A stretch of 60,753 bases of DNA from Yersinia similis (GCF_001053095.1 NZ_CGBP01000026.1:1-60753); one strand, 5' to 3'. Positions 1 to 7,680 are shown, numbered from the stretch's first letter. The notes: generated from the sequence alone by a model not told the origin. Program-made: numbers and translations.

Positions 1-186
1 CGCCGTCGTTTCCCCCGTTCGCACTCGCTCGTTCCTCACTCCCTTGCGCATGCGGCCTCACCGCCGCCCTTGTCATGTCTGCTTATACCCCGTTCCGGTC
101 TTTTTTTCACGGAGCAAGACTCCCCGCGCTGCGTGAAACCCCAAAGGGTGACGCCAGAAAGAAGCTAACAGACGAGGAACACCATC
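1..186 (+). promoter_or_regulatory. Leading-region leader repeat, copy A (right part, continues from 60500-60753 across the origin)
   Basis: This is the distal part of a roughly 430-bp leader that begins near 60500 and ends at the DUF4942 gene start. It is nearly identical to 2068-2250 upstream of ardB. It contains an imperfect hairpin around 106-150 in which TTTCACG pairs with CGTGAAA and GGAG pairs with CTCC. A GAGGAA ribosome-binding site (174-179) precedes the ATG at 187. The arrangement resembles the folded single-strand promoters of conjugative leading regions; that role is inferred. Confidence 0.6.
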
Positions 187-1056
187 ATGACCCAACATTT
201 TACCGATACCACCGCGATGCCTAGTGTAGACGTGAATTATCAGACCGAACGCGGGGAGCTAATGGCATCCGTATCGATTGAAAAAATCATTTCCTGCCGT
301 CAGCACGTTTTGGCGAAAGTGTCCGCAGCGGTTGAATTGCTTAAAGAAGCCGAAAAGTACTCAACCGAGATAGGCGGCGGTATTGTGAAAGACTGGGACA
401 CTAAAAATGGTATTTATACCTCTCTGTTTGCCGCACAGAAAGACGATGTTCTTGTCCGCGTAAAGAAAGTGAACGATCGCCATATATGGACTGATTTGAT
501 AAAAAAATCGGGCATGTTAAGTTTGATGGACGATCAAGCCCGTACTGAATGGGATACTCACCTTGAACGTGGTGAATATCCTGAAATCACGCATGACAAT
601 ATTTTGGCCTCCTTTGAGCAGCTTAATCATGAAAAAGAAGCTGTTTTCGAGCGGGGGGTGATCAACCTGTTTAAGTCATTGTCCTGGGATTACAAAACTA
701 ATAATCCCTGTCGTTTTGGTGCCAAAATAATCATGAACTATTTTGTTGAATACAGTGCAAGCTGGGGCTTCAGCAGCTGCTACTCAGCCAATAATAAACT
801 GAATGATTTAGAGCGCATTTTGAGTCTCCTTGATGGCAAACCGGCAACCGATCACCGCGACAGTATTTCAGGCCGACTTTCTGATCACATTCGTGCTAAT
901 CCCTCCGATGCGGCTGTATTTGTTGATGAATATTTTAGTATCCGATATTTCAAGAAGCGTTCAGGTCATCTGACCTTTAAGCGACCGGAGCTTATTGATA
1001 AACTGAATGACATTCTTACCAAACACTATCCCGCTGCACTCCCACCCCGTATCTGA
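187..1056 (+). CDS. DUF4942 domain protein
   Basis: The 289-residue product matches the DUF4942 family by its C-terminal half: a WDYKTNNPCRFGAKII segment near residue 165 and a conserved tail IRYFKKRSGHLTFKRPELIDKLN ending in LPPR. The family is common on enterobacterial plasmids and integrative elements and its function is unknown. The ATG at 187 has a GAGGAA ribosome-binding site; a second ATG at 265 would shorten the protein by 26 residues. The gene sits behind leader copy A, is on the strand transcribable from the incoming T-strand, and is followed directly by the mqsRA operators. No signal peptide or membrane segment is seen. An early-transfer role is inferred from position only. Confidence 0.85.
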   Translation: MTQHFTDTTAMPSVDVNYQTERGELMASVSIEKIISCRQHVLAKVSAAVELLKEAEKYSTEIGGGIVKDWDTKNGIYTSLFAAQKDDVLVRVKKVNDRHIWTDLIKKSGMLSLMDDQARTEWDTHLERGEYPEITHDNILASFEQLNHEKEAVFERGVINLFKSLSWDYKTNNPCRFGAKIIMNYFVEYSASWGFSSCYSANNKLNDLERILSLLDGKPATDHRDSISGRLSDHIRANPSDAAVFVDEYFSIRYFKKRSGHLTFKRPELIDKLNDILTKHYPAALPPRI

Positions 1057-1065
1057 GTGACCTTA

Positions 1066-1120
1066 ATTAGCCTAAAAGGGTAAATTTGGCGTGTGCCAAT
1101 TACCCTTTTAGGGTATAATG
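1066..1120 (+). promoter_or_regulatory. mqsRA promoter and two MqsA-type operators
   Basis: Two palindromes flank a short spacer: TTAGCCTAAAAGGGTAA (about 1067-1083, one mismatch) and TACCCTTTTAGGGTA (about 1101-1115). A TATAAT -10 box overlaps the second palindrome (GGGTATAATG). E. coli mqsRA is repressed by MqsA bound to comparable paired palindromes with an AACCT/AGGTT core, so this is the expected autoregulatory site of the operon that follows. Confidence 0.75.
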
Positions 1121-1157
1121 ATTGACAGTCAGGAAACGGATTACTAAAAGGCTCAAA

Positions 1158-1454
1158 ATGGAAAAGCGCACGCCTCATTGCAAGCTATCCCGCATCAGGG
1201 AGTTAGTTCAACAAGGCGAGATAACCGCGACGAACAGTGCATTAATGGGGGCTGCGGAACTCGGGCTGAGTTTTCAGGACATGTGTGATGCTGTTTTGTC
1301 GTTATCGGCTAAAGACTTTTACAAAAGTATGACGACTTACGCCGATCATACGGTATGGCAAGACGTTTACCGCCCCGAGTTAAATTGCGGTGACGTTTAT
1401 CTAAAACTGACGGTTTCTGATGGCGTATTAGTTGTTTCGTTCAAGAGGTTATGA
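1158..1454 (+). CDS. mqsR: MqsR-type toxin (mRNA interferase)
   Basis: The 98-residue product from the ATG at 1158 starts MEKRTPH and contains the segment DFYKSMTTYADHTVWQDVYRP, both hallmarks of E. coli MqsR, a RelE-fold endoribonuclease of 98 residues. An upstream in-frame start at 1122 would add 12 basic residues unlike the family, so 1158 is preferred. It lies downstream of paired MqsA-like operators and overlaps or abuts mqsA. As in E. coli, the toxin gene comes first, which is the reverse of most type II systems. Expected role: plasmid stabilisation or stress-linked mRNA cleavage. Confidence 0.95.
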   Translation: MEKRTPHCKLSRIRELVQQGEITATNSALMGAAELGLSFQDMCDAVLSLSAKDFYKSMTTYADHTVWQDVYRPELNCGDVYLKLTVSDGVLVVSFKRL

Positions 1455-1456
1455 TC

Positions 1457-1855
1457 ATGAAATGTCCAGTATGCGGTGGAGCTGAATTGTTCCACGATAT
1501 CCGTGAGTTGTCCTATACCTACAAGGGTGAGTCTACAATAATAGCGAATGTTGAAGGCGATTATTGTCCTGCCTGCAATGAGGTTATTATCAGTAAACAT
1601 GATGCAGCGCGTGTCAGTGCTGCTATGTTGGCCTTTAATAAAGAGGTCAACGCCGCCATAGTCTCCCCCTTATTTATTGCTGAGGTCAGAAATAAGTTGG
1701 CGCTCTCACAACGAGAGGCTGGTGAAATATTTGGCGGGGGCGCGAATGCCTTTTCACGTTATGAAACGGGACGAGCTAAGCCGCATCTGTCAACGGTGAA
1801 GCTGTTGCGTGTTCTTGATAAGCATCCTGATTTATTGCAGGAAATCCGCGCATAA
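1457..1855 (+). CDS. mqsA: MqsA-type antitoxin and repressor
   Basis: The 132-residue protein has the two-domain plan of MqsA. An N-terminal zinc site is made of Cys3, Cys6, Cys37 and Cys40 (CPVC and CPAC), and a C-terminal Xre-type helix-turn-helix carries the conserved IFGGGANAFSRYETG stretch. The ATG at 1457 gives the family N-terminus MKCPVC and lies 9 nt after an AGAGG ribosome-binding site. An ATG at 1451 overlaps the mqsR stop and would add two residues. MqsA neutralises MqsR through the zinc domain and represses the operon with the C-terminal domain. Confidence 0.95.
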   Translation: MKCPVCGGAELFHDIRELSYTYKGESTIIANVEGDYCPACNEVIISKHDAARVSAAMLAFNKEVNAAIVSPLFIAEVRNKLALSQREAGEIFGGGANAFSRYETGRAKPHLSTVKLLRVLDKHPDLLQEIRA

Positions 1856-1898
1856 CGTGCGGTTGTTGGCTAACCGCGTCGAGCGGTTAGCCAACAAT

Positions 1899-2257
1899 GC
1901 AGGGCACGCTTGCAGCGGTCTTACGTCCGCGCCGCTTTCACTGGCCCGTAGGGCCGCAAGGCCCGGCAAGCCGGTTTTTTCTGGGGTCTGCCTTTATCCG
2001 GTATTTCGCGGCGGGTTTTCTTTCTCCGTGAAAGACACTGGCACGGGGCGCAACCCTGAAAAGGGTGCGCTTCGCCGTCGTCTCCCCCGTTCGCACTCGC
2101 TCGTTCCTCACTCCCTTGCGCATGCGGCCTCGTCGTCGCCCTTGTCATGTCTGCTGATACCCCGTTCCGGTCTTTTTTTCACGGAGTAAGACTCCCCACG
2201 CTGCGTGAAACCCAAAAGGGCGACGCCAGAAAAAGGCCATTATCAGGAGAGACGAGC
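1899..2257 (+). promoter_or_regulatory. Leading-region leader repeat, copy B (upstream of ardB)
   Basis: This 360-bp GC-rich leader matches copy A (60500-60753 plus 1-186) almost base for base over long stretches. It includes the CCGGCAAGCCGG hairpin, the AACCCTGAAAAGGGT hairpin, the GTTCGCACTCGCTCGTTCC stretch and the terminal TTTCACGGAG...CTCC...CGTGAAA hairpin. It ends at the ardB ribosome-binding site. Short ORFs read through it on both strands but they coincide with the repeat and are not credible genes. A role as a folded ssDNA promoter is inferred. Confidence 0.65.
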
Positions 2258-2707
2258 ATGACCAACCTTGCAAATAATATTCAGACCGCTTCTACCGTAA
2301 CCGCGATAAAAGTGCCTAATTATCAACGCATGGACATATTTCCTTTGTTGTTCGGTGCCAGGCACATCAAAGGCGAGGCTCTGATCTACGGGCATATGCG
2401 TAAATTTTGCACCGCCTATAATGGCGGTCATTGGGCCATTTTTCGTTTATCTAACGGAGGGTTTTATCTGCGGCCTGAGATGGATAGGGCGCATATAGGG
2501 GTTGCCAGTAACGGCTTTGATGCTGATATTTCGGGTGATGCGGCGGGGATCATCGTCACCCTGTACGCACTCAATGTGCTGATGTGGGAAGCGAGCGAAA
2601 ATGATAACGAGGTGCTGCTGCAACGTCTGACCAATAACTATGACTGGTTGAAAAATTACGCCAGCGAGCACAGCGAGCGTGGTTTCATTTATCGCGCTAT
2701 CGATTAA
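2258..2707 (+). CDS. ardB: Antirestriction protein, ArdB/KlcA family
   Basis: The 149-residue product carries the ArdB/KlcA signature: an N-terminal segment ending in HMRKFCTAYNGGHW and the following FRLSNGGFYLRP, about residues 45-75. Proteins of this family relieve type I restriction when plasmid DNA enters a new host. The ATG at 2258 is preceded by AGGAGAGA; the longer frame from 2147 runs into the upstream repeat and is rejected. It stands behind leader copy B in the region predicted to enter the recipient first, in keeping with early antirestriction expression. Confidence 0.92.
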   Translation: MTNLANNIQTASTVTAIKVPNYQRMDIFPLLFGARHIKGEALIYGHMRKFCTAYNGGHWAIFRLSNGGFYLRPEMDRAHIGVASNGFDADISGDAAGIIVTLYALNVLMWEASENDNEVLLQRLTNNYDWLKNYASEHSERGFIYRAID

Positions 2708-2853
2708 ATATGCATAAATAATGATATCAATAATATATATCACTATTTATTGAATTATGACGTTCAATAAAAAGGCAGAGCTTACGCCCTGCCTTCTCAT
2801 CTCCAGCCTGCACGAACAGGCCGGTTAACTCCATCGTTAACGGAGACAAATCC

Positions 2854-3105
2854 ATGACTAACGATCGCTTTATCCTTGCATGCCAGACGTATTTTGTAAA
2901 CCAGCGCACCAACGGAACGCCGCAAAAAAAGCGGATGCATCATGCCACCCTTGACGAATTTGCGATCAGTCCCCGACTGAAAGCATTAGGGCGACATATT
3001 GTTCACTGCCAAAGCAAGCAGGAACCGGTCCGTGTACCGGCCTTGAATGGGGCAGAGTGGGGGCAGTTGTTGCGAACACTGGAGCATAAACGAGCCTATA
3101 TCTGA
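2854..3105 (+). CDS. Small hypothetical protein of the leading region
   Basis: An 83-residue basic protein (MTNDRFILACQTYF...) with no recognised domain, signal peptide or membrane segment. A purine-rich GGAGACAAATCC stretch precedes the ATG. It lies between ardB and the gene at 3311 on the same strand, in the predicted first-entering DNA. The frame has sensible codon use and no competing ORF of equal quality, so it is probably real; function unknown. Confidence 0.6.
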   Translation: MTNDRFILACQTYFVNQRTNGTPQKKRMHHATLDEFAISPRLKALGRHIVHCQSKQEPVRVPALNGAEWGQLLRTLEHKRAYI

Positions 3106-3176
3106 TGTCTTACCGTCTTCCGGGGCGGTGTTTTGCCTGCTGGATGCCAGCCGTCTTGAGCGGATGTCATCCAGTC

Positions 3177-3300
3177 CAGGGCGCGCTTGCAGCGGTCTGA
3201 TGACCGCGCCGCTTTCACTGGCCACTGTCGTGGCCGTTAAGATTCGGCTTTGCCGATTTATTTCCGGCGTCTCCCTTTGCTTTTGCTGATTGTGCAGAAC
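3177..3300 (+). promoter_or_regulatory. Leading-region leader repeat, copy C (shortened)
   Basis: The sequence GGGCGCGCTTGCAGCGGTCT followed by GACCGCGCCGCTTTCACTGG (from 3180) matches the opening 50-60 bases of copies A and B. After that the similarity fades, and the GTTCGCACTCGCTCG block and the distal hairpin are absent. It lies directly upstream of the small gene at 3311, so the arrangement of leader followed by small + strand gene is kept even in this degenerate copy. Confidence 0.5.
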
Positions 3301-3310
3301 CGCTTGCTTC

Positions 3311-3580
3311 ATGACAGATAAAGATATTGATACGTATTTGGCTTATTGTAACGCCACAAAATTGCCCATCAGTCAGATTGATAAAGAGACATACAACGAA
3401 AAGCTGTGTGTGCTCCCACCGTTAGATTGGCGTCATGGTGATCATAGTAAATCGTTCAAAATGATTGAAATATATTGTGGTGATATCACTGAAATCTATG
3501 TGCGTTTTCGTTGTGACTATTTTGTAATGCGTGATAACCGCTATTTGACACACAATCAGATTATGGTGCGTGTTGAATAA
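3311..3580 (+). CDS. Small hypothetical protein next to oriT
   Basis: The protein from the ATG at 3311 (MTDKDIDTYL...) has 89 residues, is acidic at its N-terminus and has no recognised domain. An in-frame start at 3290 lies inside the degenerate leader and is less likely. No strong Shine-Dalgarno sequence is visible. It is the last complete gene before the predicted nic site, so it would be among the first genes to enter a recipient. Function unknown. Confidence 0.6.
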   Translation: MTDKDIDTYLAYCNATKLPISQIDKETYNEKLCVLPPLDWRHGDHSKSFKMIEIYCGDITEIYVRFRCDYFVMRDNRYLTHNQIMVRVE

Positions 3581-3612
3581 TTTTATGTCGCGCAGGAAAA
3601 AGAGGGAACTGT

Positions 3613-3765
3613 ATGAGACACGATCAGAATTCACCCGTGTTTTATATCACCGGTACTACCTACATTTATGATTACACTGAAATGGATAGCGATGTTTATG
3701 TGATACGATAGAGTGCGACAGGAATGGTGACTTGATCTCGGGCGGAAATAATTTCGAATGGTGAA
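3613..3765 (+). pseudogene. Short ORF interrupted by an in-frame amber codon
   Basis: From the ATG at 3613, preceded by AGAGGGAAC, the frame encodes 32 residues to a TAG at 3709-3711. It then continues without another stop for 17 codons (ECDRNGDLISGG...) to a TGA at 3763. This looks like a 50-residue ORF broken by one amber codon, although a genuine 32-residue peptide is possible. No family recognised. Confidence 0.35.
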
Positions 3766-3772
3766 CCGATAT

Positions 3773-3807
3773 TTTCTTTCAACCTCATCGAGAGGTTGAA
3801 AGAAAAA
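3773..3807. terminator. Strong hairpin, probable bidirectional terminator near oriT
   Basis: A perfect 15-bp stem (TTTTCTTTCAACCTC with its complement) closes a 5-nt loop, ATCGA. The pyrimidine run in one arm and purine run in the other resemble transcription stops for either direction. It separates the leading-region genes from the predicted nic site about 80 bp away, so a structural role in oriT is also possible. Confidence 0.55.
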
Positions 3808-3860
3808 TTCCATAAAACCGAAAATTATTTCATATTCAATCGTAAAATTTAGTGCCATTT

Positions 3861-3943
3861 CATTATGCAGGGGATTGACCCCTACAGGATGAAATCATAT
3901 CCAGACACTTCAACATAAGCGATGCTATTTTATTTCGTGCTTG
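3861..3943 (-). other. oriT: Predicted oriT core with MOBP-type nic site
   Basis: On the minus strand the sequence CATCCTG followed by T (complement of 3891-3884) fits the ATCCTG-Y nick consensus of the MOBP relaxases RP4 TraI and R64 NikB, with cleavage expected between 3885 and 3884. A short inverted repeat AGGGG-ATTGA-CCCCT (3869-3883) lies on the 3' side of nic. CATAAGC (3923-3929) pairs imperfectly with GCTTGTTATG on the other side. Divergent mobC and the mobBA genes are adjacent. The nicked strand would carry the ardB/mqsRA/ardA region in first. Predicted from motif and context only. Confidence 0.6.
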
Positions 3944-4252
3944 TTATGGCTGAGTTGATGAATTCAATGTATTAATTTTTGCTGCCGATGCTTTCTTCTT
4001 TTTCATTGTGATATTGCTATCTATCGTTTCTTTAATCGCTTTTGCACTGACCGTAATGCCTGCCACATCCAGTGCGGACTTTATTTCTGTTACTGAATAA
4101 CCTTTCTTCACAGACAAATCAATAAGTTGTTCACGAAGGTTAGCTAATACGTCTTTTCCTGTCATTCTTGATGCATTCAAATCTGGCAAGTCAGCAAGTT
4201 GCATTTTGGCAAGTTCGAGTTGCTCCTGTGTGTAATAACTGTTTATAGCCAT
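3944..4252 (-). CDS. mobC: Mobilisation accessory protein, MobC-like (IncL/M type)
   Basis: A 102-residue protein from the ATG at 4252 (MAINSYYTQEQLELAKMQL...), ending in a lysine-rich tail. Its divergent placement between the predicted nic site and mobBA matches mobC of IncL/M plasmids such as pCTX-M3, whose product assists the relaxase at oriT. The C-terminal half (SVTEIKSALDVAGITVSAKAI) could form a DNA-binding helix-turn-helix as in TraK-like oriT proteins; that is inferred. An upstream in-frame start at 4267 is weaker. Assignment rests mainly on synteny and general resemblance. Confidence 0.65.
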   Translation of the reverse strand: MAINSYYTQEQLELAKMQLADLPDLNASRMTGKDVLANLREQLIDLSVKKGYSVTEIKSALDVAGITVSAKAIKETIDSNITMKKKKASAAKINTLNSSTQP

Positions 4253-4524
4253 AATCCGGATTCTCACTTTGAATTTTAAAAATGTGACCGATTATAACCT
4301 TTATCCCAGAATTTAATCAAAGGCCAACCCCCATGCCCTTCTGGCGTAATGACATTAAAGAAAAAACAGGACATAATCAGTATCTCAGTGTAAAACACGG
4401 GACCAGATATGTTTTGTTGAACCGCCTGCACGCAGTCGGCCCCAACAAAACTCCGGGTCAGGGCTTCGCCCCGACACCCCTGATTGGTGCCCGTCGGCAC
4501 GACTGGATTATTGAACTGGAAAAC

Positions 4525-4848
4525 ATGAGTAAAAGTGAGAAACGCCAACGGTCTGATGTTCTGCTGGGGATCCGTTGTTACCCGGAAGAGAAAGAGCTGA
4601 TAAAAGCAAAGGCAGATGCCGCAGGGCTTAGCGTGGGTGAGTTCCTGCGTCGTTGTGCTTTAGGCCGGAAGATACAAGCCAAATGTGATACAAAATTGAT
4701 TATGGAGCTGAGTCGACTGGGGGGGCTTCAGAAACATTTGTTCAATGAGGGTCGGGGAAATGTCAGCGATAAATTTAGCAAAGAATACTCGCAAGTGTTA
4801 GTCGCCATACAAAAAGCCATCTTAACGATAGGGCGGGAGGAACAGTGA
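4525..4848 (+). CDS. mobB: Relaxosome accessory protein, MobB/NikA-like
   Basis: The 107-residue product from the ATG at 4525 matches the NikA/MobC-type relaxosome family. An N-terminal ribbon-helix-helix segment (LLGIRCYPEEKELIKAKADAAGLSVGEFLRR) is followed by ELSRLGGLQKHLF and a conserved VLVAI stretch near the end. R64 NikA binds the oriT inverted repeat and recruits the relaxase. The longer frame from 4333 has no family match upstream of 4525. It overlaps the relaxase start by 4 nt (GTGA), so the two are probably translationally coupled. Confidence 0.85.
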   Translation: MSKSEKRQRSDVLLGIRCYPEEKELIKAKADAAGLSVGEFLRRCALGRKIQAKCDTKLIMELSRLGGLQKHLFNEGRGNVSDKFSKEYSQVLVAIQKAILTIGREEQ

Positions 4849-6755
4849 TTGTTGTCAAACCAAAGAAACGCCGGGATGGTAAATCCAGCTTCCTGAAACT
4901 GGTGGCCTATGTCACGCTTCGGGATGATGAAAAGCCTGATGAAGCGATTGATCCATCACATCCGGCGTGGCGTCCTTCGAAGTCAAAAGAGGCTATCTTT
5001 GGCAGACTCATTGATTATATCCATCGTGATGGCGATGAAGAAAAACTGCATATTACCGAAACGTTTCCTGATGGTCGGCACCAGGTGATTTTCGATAGTG
5101 TGTTGTGCGAAACGAATACCTTCAGTGTGGCAACTGCTGCAGTAGAAATGCAAGCCGTTGCTTTACAAAATACCCGGTGTAAAGACCCTGTCTATCACTT
5201 TATTCTTTCCTGGCCTGAGACAGATTCACCTACTGAGCAACAGATATTTGAAAGTGCCCGTCACAGTCTTCGAGCGCTGGATATGTCGGACCATCAGTAC
5301 GTCACTTCTATTCATCGTGACACCAATCATCTGCATTGTCATGTTGCCGTTAATCGTATTAACCCCATTACATATAAAGCCGCCGATGATGCTTTCGATA
5401 TTCCCCGTTTGCATAAAGCCAGCCGTGAAATGGAACGTAAATACGGTTGGATGCCAACCAAAGGTTGCTACGTTCTTAATGAAAATAGAGAGATTGTTCG
5501 TGCTCATCCAGACCAAAAATCTATGCCACACGGTGCTAAAGGTCTGGAGTATTACGCTGACCAGGAAAGTCTGTATACGTATGCAATAAGAGAATGCCAA
5601 CAGGATATTGCTGATACGTTGACATCCGATTCTGTTAACTGGGAACAGATCCACTCGGTTCTTATTCGGGCGGGGTTGGAATTAAAACAGAAAGATAAAG
5701 GGTTGGCTATTTACAGCCGATCTAATGCAGAACAAACGCCATTGAAGGCCAGTAGCTTACATCCAGACCTGACGTTGTCTGTACTCGAACCTCTTGCCGG
5801 TCCCTTCGAACCCTCGCCGGAAGTTGATGTTCATGACGAGAATAGATTGGTCTTTGGGTACGTGATTGAGAAAGAATATGACGAACGTTTTCATGCCCGT
5901 GATCAGTCTGCCCGCTTCGAACGCCGAGTTGCTCGCGCTGAAGATAGAGAAGATTTGAAAGCACGATATCGTGCCTATAAGAATGCCTGGCAGCGCCCCA
6001 GTATTAATGCAAAAGACCGGTTCAGAACGTTGGCCGCAGAGTTTCGGGTACGTAAAGCGCACGTCCGAATTTCTGTCCGTGACCCTCTGCTTCGAAAACT
6101 GACGTATAACATCATTGAGTTTGAACGCGCTAAAGCGATGGCGGCATTGCGAATAGATATCCGAGCTGAACGTGATGCACTTCGTGCTTCACCTGAGTAC
6201 CGGCGTCAGACTTATAAGGTCTGGGTTGAGCAGCAAGCGATGAAAGGTGACAGGGCGGCCGTGAGTCAATTGCGGGGATGGGCATACAAAATCAAGCGTG
6301 ATGCACGTACTGCTATTCTCTCTGATAATGTTATTCAATGTGCGGTGGCTGATGATATTCAGCCGTTCCGTATTGAGGGATATGCGACTCGAATCAACCG
6401 GGATGGGGCCATTTTGTATCAGACGGATGGGATTACGCAGATTGTCGATCGGGGTGCGCAGATTGAAGTGACCAGGCCGTTTGAGTCACAAGGTGCAAAT
6501 ATCATAACGGCCTTGAGCCTGGCTGAAGATAAGAGTGGTGAGACTCTGGCCTTTGTGGGTAAACCGGATTATGTCAGTCAGGCGTGCGCTGCCGTTCCCC
6601 ACTTTAACGCGATGAGCGATAATGCATTGCCACTGACTCAGCCAGAGCAGCGTCAACAGGCTGGCTATGTATCAGCTAAATATTCTACGGAGGATAAACC
6701 TGAACTGGCCAACCGAATTCAGAGGTCGTTACCAAATATGCCAAAGCCAAGGTAG
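4845..6755 (+). CDS. mobA: MOBP relaxase, MobA/NikB-like
   Basis: The 636-residue protein begins at a GTG that overlaps the mobB stop. Motif III of MOBP relaxases is clear at about residues 156-170 (HRDTNHLHCHVAVNRINP), giving the histidines that bind the metal ion. The N-terminal KLVAYVTLRDD segment supplies a candidate catalytic tyrosine. The central and C-terminal parts are charged, helical and rich in Arg, as in IncI/IncL/M relaxases. It would nick oriT and pilot the T-strand through the Tra channel after recognition by the TrbC coupling protein. Length agrees with the IncL/M MobA subgroup rather than the longer R64 NikB. Confidence 0.92.
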   Translation: MIVVKPKKRRDGKSSFLKLVAYVTLRDDEKPDEAIDPSHPAWRPSKSKEAIFGRLIDYIHRDGDEEKLHITETFPDGRHQVIFDSVLCETNTFSVATAAVEMQAVALQNTRCKDPVYHFILSWPETDSPTEQQIFESARHSLRALDMSDHQYVTSIHRDTNHLHCHVAVNRINPITYKAADDAFDIPRLHKASREMERKYGWMPTKGCYVLNENREIVRAHPDQKSMPHGAKGLEYYADQESLYTYAIRECQQDIADTLTSDSVNWEQIHSVLIRAGLELKQKDKGLAIYSRSNAEQTPLKASSLHPDLTLSVLEPLAGPFEPSPEVDVHDENRLVFGYVIEKEYDERFHARDQSARFERRVARAEDREDLKARYRAYKNAWQRPSINAKDRFRTLAAEFRVRKAHVRISVRDPLLRKLTYNIIEFERAKAMAALRIDIRAERDALRASPEYRRQTYKVWVEQQAMKGDRAAVSQLRGWAYKIKRDARTAILSDNVIQCAVADDIQPFRIEGYATRINRDGAILYQTDGITQIVDRGAQIEVTRPFESQGANIITALSLAEDKSGETLAFVGKPDYVSQACAAVPHFNAMSDNALPLTQPEQRQQAGYVSAKYSTEDKPELANRIQRSLPNMPKPR

Positions 6756-6880
6756 TTAACTAATTTAACCTTAGTGATTGTTGTACCACAGATCCATCAC
6801 TGCTAATTCGAGGGATAAACATTGTTAAATCGAATCTATAATTTTTTTTTTTCAGAAAAGAACCTCAGAAAAAAAATGTA

Positions 6881-7390
6881 GTGGGGCTCCGTAAAGCCAC
6901 CGTTGATGATCTGGCATTTATCATGGAAGAGATTTCAAATGGCGTACTTGATGGGCATTTCTCTGAGGCTTACAAATTCCCCGAACATCTCCAGCGTCTA
7001 TGTATCTCAATGCAGAAAGTTATAAACCAATCAGAAATGAGGATTCAGAAGGCCGGCAGGCAAGTAGAACTTGTTTCTGCAGAGCTATTTATTTATGACA
7101 ATGAAGACGGTATCCCTGTTGGCTTTATACTTTTGGCTCAGGAATTTTCAGGTTCGCCAGATGTTGAATTGTATATTGTAGGGGTTAAAAAAGATTTTCG
7201 TCGAAAAGGATATGGAAGACTGATGCTGAATGATGTCTACCTAAATGTCTTGCCTAATACAATATTATTTGCGCGTTGTTTTCGGGCGTCAAAAGGAATG
7301 GTTTCGTTACTTCAATCGACCCAATTTACTATTGTGAGTAAAACGCGAAAAGGGACCGTTCACCTTGAGCGTCGGTTTATCGACGAGTGA
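6881..7390 (+). CDS. GNAT-family N-acetyltransferase
   Basis: The 169-residue protein has the acetyl-CoA-binding motif A of GNAT enzymes at about residues 103-120 (VGVKKDFRRKGYGRLML, with R-R-K-G-Y-G as the pyrophosphate loop) after a central beta strand. The start is GTG at 6881, as the ATG at 6876 is followed at once by a stop. It is monocistronic, preceded by a homopolymer T tract and followed by a structured cassette. It lacks an adjacent ribbon-helix-helix antitoxin, so it does not look like a GNAT toxin. Substrate unknown. Confidence 0.8.
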   Translation: MGLRKATVDDLAFIMEEISNGVLDGHFSEAYKFPEHLQRLCISMQKVINQSEMRIQKAGRQVELVSAELFIYDNEDGIPVGFILLAQEFSGSPDVELYIVGVKKDFRRKGYGRLMLNDVYLNVLPNTILFARCFRASKGMVSLLQSTQFTIVSKTRKGTVHLERRFIDE

Positions 7391-7447
7391 TCTTGATGCA
7401 GGATAAGTTCTCTTTTAATAAATTTTTCTGGCGCAATCAATAAGCCA

Positions 7448-7680
7448 ACTGCTAACAGAAACAAAAAAACCGCCATAAAGGCGGTTTGAGGTTATTGACA
7501 AAGTGCCCGCGACGGAGAGAACAGGCAGATCGTAAAGACGCCGTAAATACATCCATGTAGGCTCGAGCCGCGCCATCCTTGGCGCGGACGCTTTACTCCT
7601 CTGCCTATCCTCACCGTTCAAGATCGAGTCATCGGGGGTTGTCAGCAGTCTGAAACCGCCATAAAGGCGGTTTTTTTGTG
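7448..7680. repeat. Structured cassette bounded by inverted terminator-like hairpins (MITE-like or ncRNA)
   Basis: Two near-identical hairpins, AAACCGCC-(A)TAAA-GGCGGTTT, lie at 7469-7487 and 7655-7673. The left one has its T-run on the minus strand, the right one on the plus strand, so the pair forms inverted ends of about 28 nt. Inside, AGGCAGA and GTAAAG pair with CTTTAC and TCTGCCT around a CGCGCC-ATCCTT-GGCGCG hairpin, giving one long foldable structure. The ORF at 7415-7621 on the minus strand overlaps this fold and is probably not coding. It could be a small RNA gene or a mobilised repeat; similar sequences, to my recollection, recur between genes in Enterobacterales. Confidence 0.5.
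7655..7680 (+). terminator. Rho-independent terminator
   Basis: The stem AACCGCC with GGCGGTT and a short ATAAA loop is followed by seven T residues. It would end + strand transcription of the cassette before the small peptide gene. Its mirror copy at 7462-7487 would do the same for minus-strand transcripts coming from the transfer block. Confidence 0.75.

Noticed and set aside
1809-2189. 126-residue + strand ORF and two minus-strand ORFs across the leader
   Set aside because: They lie wholly within a GC-rich repeat (copy B) whose stops are rare in all frames; the same frames are not preserved in copies A, D and E.
5158-6062. Three ORFs overlapping the relaxase gene in other frames
   Set aside because: Shadow frames of mobA, which has clear catalytic motifs and full length.
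6881-7390. GNAT toxin of a type II toxin-antitoxin pair
   Set aside because: No ribbon-helix-helix antitoxin gene is adjacent; it is a stand-alone acetyltransferase.
7415-7621. 68-residue minus-strand ORF
   Set aside because: It overlaps the folded cassette with inverted terminators; the conserved feature appears to be the RNA/DNA structure, not the frame.
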